Assembly: GCF_037038585.1 (NCBI RefSeq)
Contig: NC_092523.1
Location: 43,241,001-43,305,000 of the forward strand
Direction of reading: 5' to 3'
Origin: Patagioenas fasciata
Lineage: Eukaryota > Chordata > Aves > Columbiformes > Columbidae
DNA length: 64,000 bases
The notes beneath the pieces were generated by a model that saw nothing but the letters and a program-made list of their open reading frames with translations, had not been told where the DNA came from and ran no database searches. This document shows, one piece after another, positions 60,875 through 64,000 of this stretch. Numbering within the stretch: the first letter of the stretch is position 1; each line of letters begins with the position of its first letter. The position numbers and the translations under genes were made by a program.

Positions 60875-61059
60875 TCCCTCTCCCTCTCCCTCTCCCTCTC
60901 CCTCTCCCTCTCCCTCTCCCTCTCCCTCTCCCTCTCCCTCTCCCTCTCCCTCTCCCTCTCCCTCTCCCTCTCCCTCTCCCTCTCCCTCTCCCTCTCCCTC
61001 TCCCTCTCCCTCTCCCTCTCCCTCTCCCTCTCCCTCTCCCTCTCCCTCTCCCTCTCCCT
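60875..61059. repeat. Perfect (CCCTCT)n hexanucleotide array, about 31 units
   Basis: 185 bp of uninterrupted CCCTCT repeats, polypyrimidine on the + strand. The minus strand is (AGAGGG)n with a G3 tract every 6 bp, giving about 30 successive tracts with 3-base spacers. It is also a polypurine/polypyrimidine mirror-type sequence. All frames are open simply because the unit has no stop codon; the encoded dipeptides (for example Arg-Gly and Glu-Gly on the minus strand) are not evidence of a gene. Confidence 0.97.
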
Positions 61060-61819
61060 GGTAGAAGCAGCTGCCTTGCATTTTTTTGCAAGAAGCAGCC
61101 CATCTCCTGTTAAAGCCCAGCTTCAGTCTGAGAGAGGTTTACAGCACAAGGGTGAGAGGGGAGTGAATTATTTGGGGTTGAACAGCAGGTCAGAAGCAGA
61201 ACCAGAACCAGAGCATGGTGTGAGAAGCAGCTTGATACTGCCAGGAAGATAAGCCTTTGAACAATTTATTTTCCTAGAAGCATGCTACTCTGTACTTTTG
61301 ATTTTGAGTCAGCTTTCACTTCAATAGAGCTAAGATTTAGCCCATTGTATTTACAAAAGAGGCTTTATGATGTAGTTCTGAAGTGCATGTCACTGTGATA
61401 TTTTGGTTTCCACATAGCTGCTTCACTGGTATTTGATCTTTATTAGAAGTGGCAATGATGTTTCTCGTACCCTACTTATTCAAAAGCTCTAAATTCACAA
61501 AGGGCGTTTTCTTGAAGTGGTACCAGCAAGAGTTGCAGTTACCAGCTTTCAAAGTATTTGTGAGTTATTCCAGCTTGAGCTGGTGGCTCTCTCACCATGA
61601 CACCAGAAGCTCCAATGCTGCTGGGAATCTCAGCCCTTTCCAAGAAAGAGCTTTTCCTTTAATCATCTTTACGCTCAGGAAGGGAGCTGCAGAGAAAAAG
61701 CTGGGGATTCTGCTCGCGAGCTGAAGGCAGATTTGTGTGAGATGACAGGGGAGAAAAGTGCAGAGAAAGGTTAAACAGTTTCTCTCTCCACTATTCCTCT
61801 GAGTTCATCTTTTGCTCTT
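61060..61819. other. Intergenic DNA, no gene recognised
   Basis: Unique sequence between the hexanucleotide array and a CR1 fragment. A 91-codon frame at 61449-61724 has no recognisable domain. Confidence 0.5.
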
Positions 61820-62275
61820 AGAATCATAGAAAGTCACAAGTTGGAAGAGACCCACACGGATCATTGAGTCCAACTCCTGTCCCTAAATATGACACTAAAA
61901 TTCACACCATGTGCCTGAGGGTGTCGTCCAGTTGCTTCTTGAACACTGCCAAGGCCTGGGGACATGACTGCCTCCTTGAGGAGCCTGTTCCAGGGCTCCA
62001 CCACCCTCTAGGGGAAGAAACTTTTTCTAATGTCCAACCTAAATCCCCCCTGGCACATCTTCCTGCCATTCCCTTGGGTCGTGGGTCATGAGAGATAAGA
62101 GTTTGGTGCCTGCCCCTCCTCCTCCCTTTGTGAGGAAGCTGTAGCCACCATGAGGTCTCCCCTCAGTCTCCTCTTCTCCAGGCTGAACAAGTGAATTTAG
62201 CTGCTCCTCATAAGGCTTTCATTCCAAACCCTTCACCAACTTTGTAACCCTCTTCTGGACACTCTCCAGCAGCTT
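61820..62275 (-). mobile_element. CR1 LINE 3' fragment, degenerate
   Basis: The 3' end is at the left (AGAATCATAGAAAGTCACAA, GTTGGAAGAGACCCACACGG). The RT thumb relic lies to the right (reverse of the FSLEKRRL region near 62160-62180). Frameshifts are frequent. It ends against a T-run at about 62276. Confidence 0.92.
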
Positions 62276-64000
62276 TATTTTTTTTTTTTCTTTATATTGT
62301 GGTGCCCTCTGTGTCTCATGGATAGCAGGTCTGGAAAGGGGCAGGAAGAAGCTCTGCTCTAAACAATAGCCAAAAGTTCTGTCAAACACCTTTCGCTCTC
62401 AGCTCAGCAAAAGTTGGCAAAATAGTATTTTAGGAATCTGTAGACTGAAAAAATATATTGTTAAAATAGGTGTAATGAAAGCAAGTACAAGTGGTAGTCA
62501 TAATGTTAAAGTTAAATTTAAGGACTTCTGAACATAGCATCTCTGTGCATGCAAATATATTAATGCATGTTGCCAAATAGTATTAATGTCATTTAAAATT
62601 CCGCAATAAAATTCATAACAATGTTAATTTTAATGTTTTTCTGATAAGTGTGGCCTCTAGACCACTGAGAAGAGCTCACAAATGAGACCAGACAAGAACT
62701 ATTGATAGAGTTGACTGTATTTATAAATGATGATGCATTGCTATAAATCATCCTACCCAAGTATTGGATCAACTTTGTAAGTGTTGTCCATCAGCCTTCT
62801 GATTTCTTTTAACTTCTTGGGGGCAGTACAAGTAAATAGGCTGAGAAAATAACTCTAAAAATCAAGCTGTTTTCTTACAGATTCCTTAAGATATACTGTT
62901 TGATTTGGTTGTTTTTTGTTTTGTTTGTTTGGGGTTTTTTTTGTGTGTGTTTTGTTTTGTTTTTTTATTTTTTTTTTTTAAATTTTTATCATGCTACTGA
63001 AATGTCAGAACTCAAGGAAATAATAAGGAATTGAAGCCTACCCTGAATTAAGACTATACTTCAGCAATACCTGGGGCCTTCTAGGTAAAAGGTAGTCAAT
63101 GCTAACCTTCAGATCTAAGTAATCTCAAAAAAAAACCCAAAAAACAACCACCATCTCGTTTTTAAGTTAATCAGTGATTGTAGGTGCCGTACAATCATTT
63201 TTAGCAGCAGCCTTAGCTCACTTAGAGTCTCCTCCCTGAGGGTCTAAATGGATGAAACTTGAAAGATTACTTGTAGCACTGTTGCCAAGCTACCTGACTC
63301 CTCTGCACTTGCTGACTGCAGCCTCAAGTGCCAGCATTTCCTCTCCTGCTGTTGCTGTGCAGGTGTTGATTCAGCACAGTTAGAGATTAGAGCTTGAAAG
63401 ATACAGCACAAAACCATAAATTCAAGATATGATTGGGATTTTTTTTTTTAAGTTCACTTAGGTTTGTACCTAAGGAGCAGAAAATGAAATTTTCTGGCTT
63501 TGCAGATGCATTATTCATTACCTCTTATTAATTTCTGACAAGTATGGCAGTGTTTTGTTTGAAGTTTACATTATTAAAATTTGTTCTTTTTTCATGAAGG
63601 AATATGTGTGATTTCTTAACTAGTCATTAGTAGCAGTTAAGGTAGTCTTGGTACAACTCAATCATTGTGCCACAACTCTACACAATCCTGTGTCAACTTT
63701 TACTATTTGTCTTGAAAACTGTATCATCTTCTTCATGGGACTTGCCATTTATTTGTTATACATTCAGCATATAGAATAGTGAATCTCAATTTACATGATA
63801 GGGTGAATGGCACCAAATCCAAGTGAACAGAAAAAATAATTCTATTATTAAATACTATCTTATATTGAGCTAGAAGAAAAAAAGCTGCTTCATTTTAAAG
63901 CACTTGATATTTTATCTACAGCATAAGTTAGTCAAACTCCAATGAGTTCAGAGACTCAATTCTTAGAAAGGAATTTGCTCCTGGAAAGTGTCAGCTAGAC
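62276..64000. other. Intergenic DNA, no gene recognised
   Basis: AT-rich sequence with a T/G low-complexity tract at 62908-62984 and an A/C-rich patch at 63128-63150. No coding signal is seen. Confidence 0.5.
62908..62984. repeat. T/G-rich (TTTTG)n low-complexity tract
   Basis: GTTTT and GTTTG units with TGTGTGTG and T-runs. Almost no A or C on the + strand until the end. Confidence 0.85.

Noticed and set aside
60816-61252. Long open frames encoding Ser-Leu, Arg-Gly or Glu-Gly repeats
   Set aside because: They exist only because the CCCTCT unit contains no stop in any frame; there is no gene context.

Overview
The window looks like vertebrate nuclear DNA from a bird. It is AT-rich and intron-rich, has one sharp CpG island, and carries several 5'-truncated CR1 LINE copies of avian type plus one much older, reptile-like CR1. 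The species or order cannot be fixed from sequence alone. No bacterial, organellar or viral genes were seen, and there are no tRNA or rRNA genes or CRISPR arrays that I can support.

The only protein-coding gene I can support is NAF1, on the + strand. It encodes the H/ACA ribonucleoprotein assembly factor that holds the GAR1 position on dyskerin while box H/ACA snoRNPs, scaRNPs and telomerase RNA particles mature. Its coding sequence runs from an ATG at 19460 to a TAG at 42113-42115 in eight exons. All seven introns are GT-AG and every reading phase closes, giving a predicted protein of 547 residues. The layout is an acidic, repetitive N-terminus (exon 1), a Ser/Asp-rich segment (exon 2), the Gar1/Naf1 core domain (exons 3-5), a conserved extension and basic stretch (exons 6-7), and a Pro-rich C-terminus (exon 8). 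The promoter lies in a CpG island at about 19165-20170, with a perfect E-box and an ETS-type site upstream of the start codon.

Region by region: 1-19164 is intergenic, with simple repeats, an ancient CR1 (about 9724-10650) and a dead CR1 reverse-transcriptase fragment (about 16878-17970). 19165-42409 is NAF1, with CR1 copies in intron 2 (+ strand) and intron 6 (- strand). 42410-64000 is 3' flank and intergenic DNA with four more CR1 fragments, a C20 run joined to a long A/C-only tract (46276-46446), and a 185-bp perfect CCCTCT hexanucleotide array (60875-61059).

The most interesting observations are these: (1) exon 1 of NAF1 is largely a coding minisatellite of eleven 12-residue units; (2) intron 3 carries a telomere-like four-tract G-quadruplex motif on the transcribed sense strand, inside a gene needed for telomerase RNA; (3) the long CCCTCT array could form quadruplex or triplex DNA; (4) intron 7 holds a candidate alternative terminal exon that would remove the Pro-rich tail. 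I found no clearly new multi-gene system. The large intergenic stretches are ordinary.
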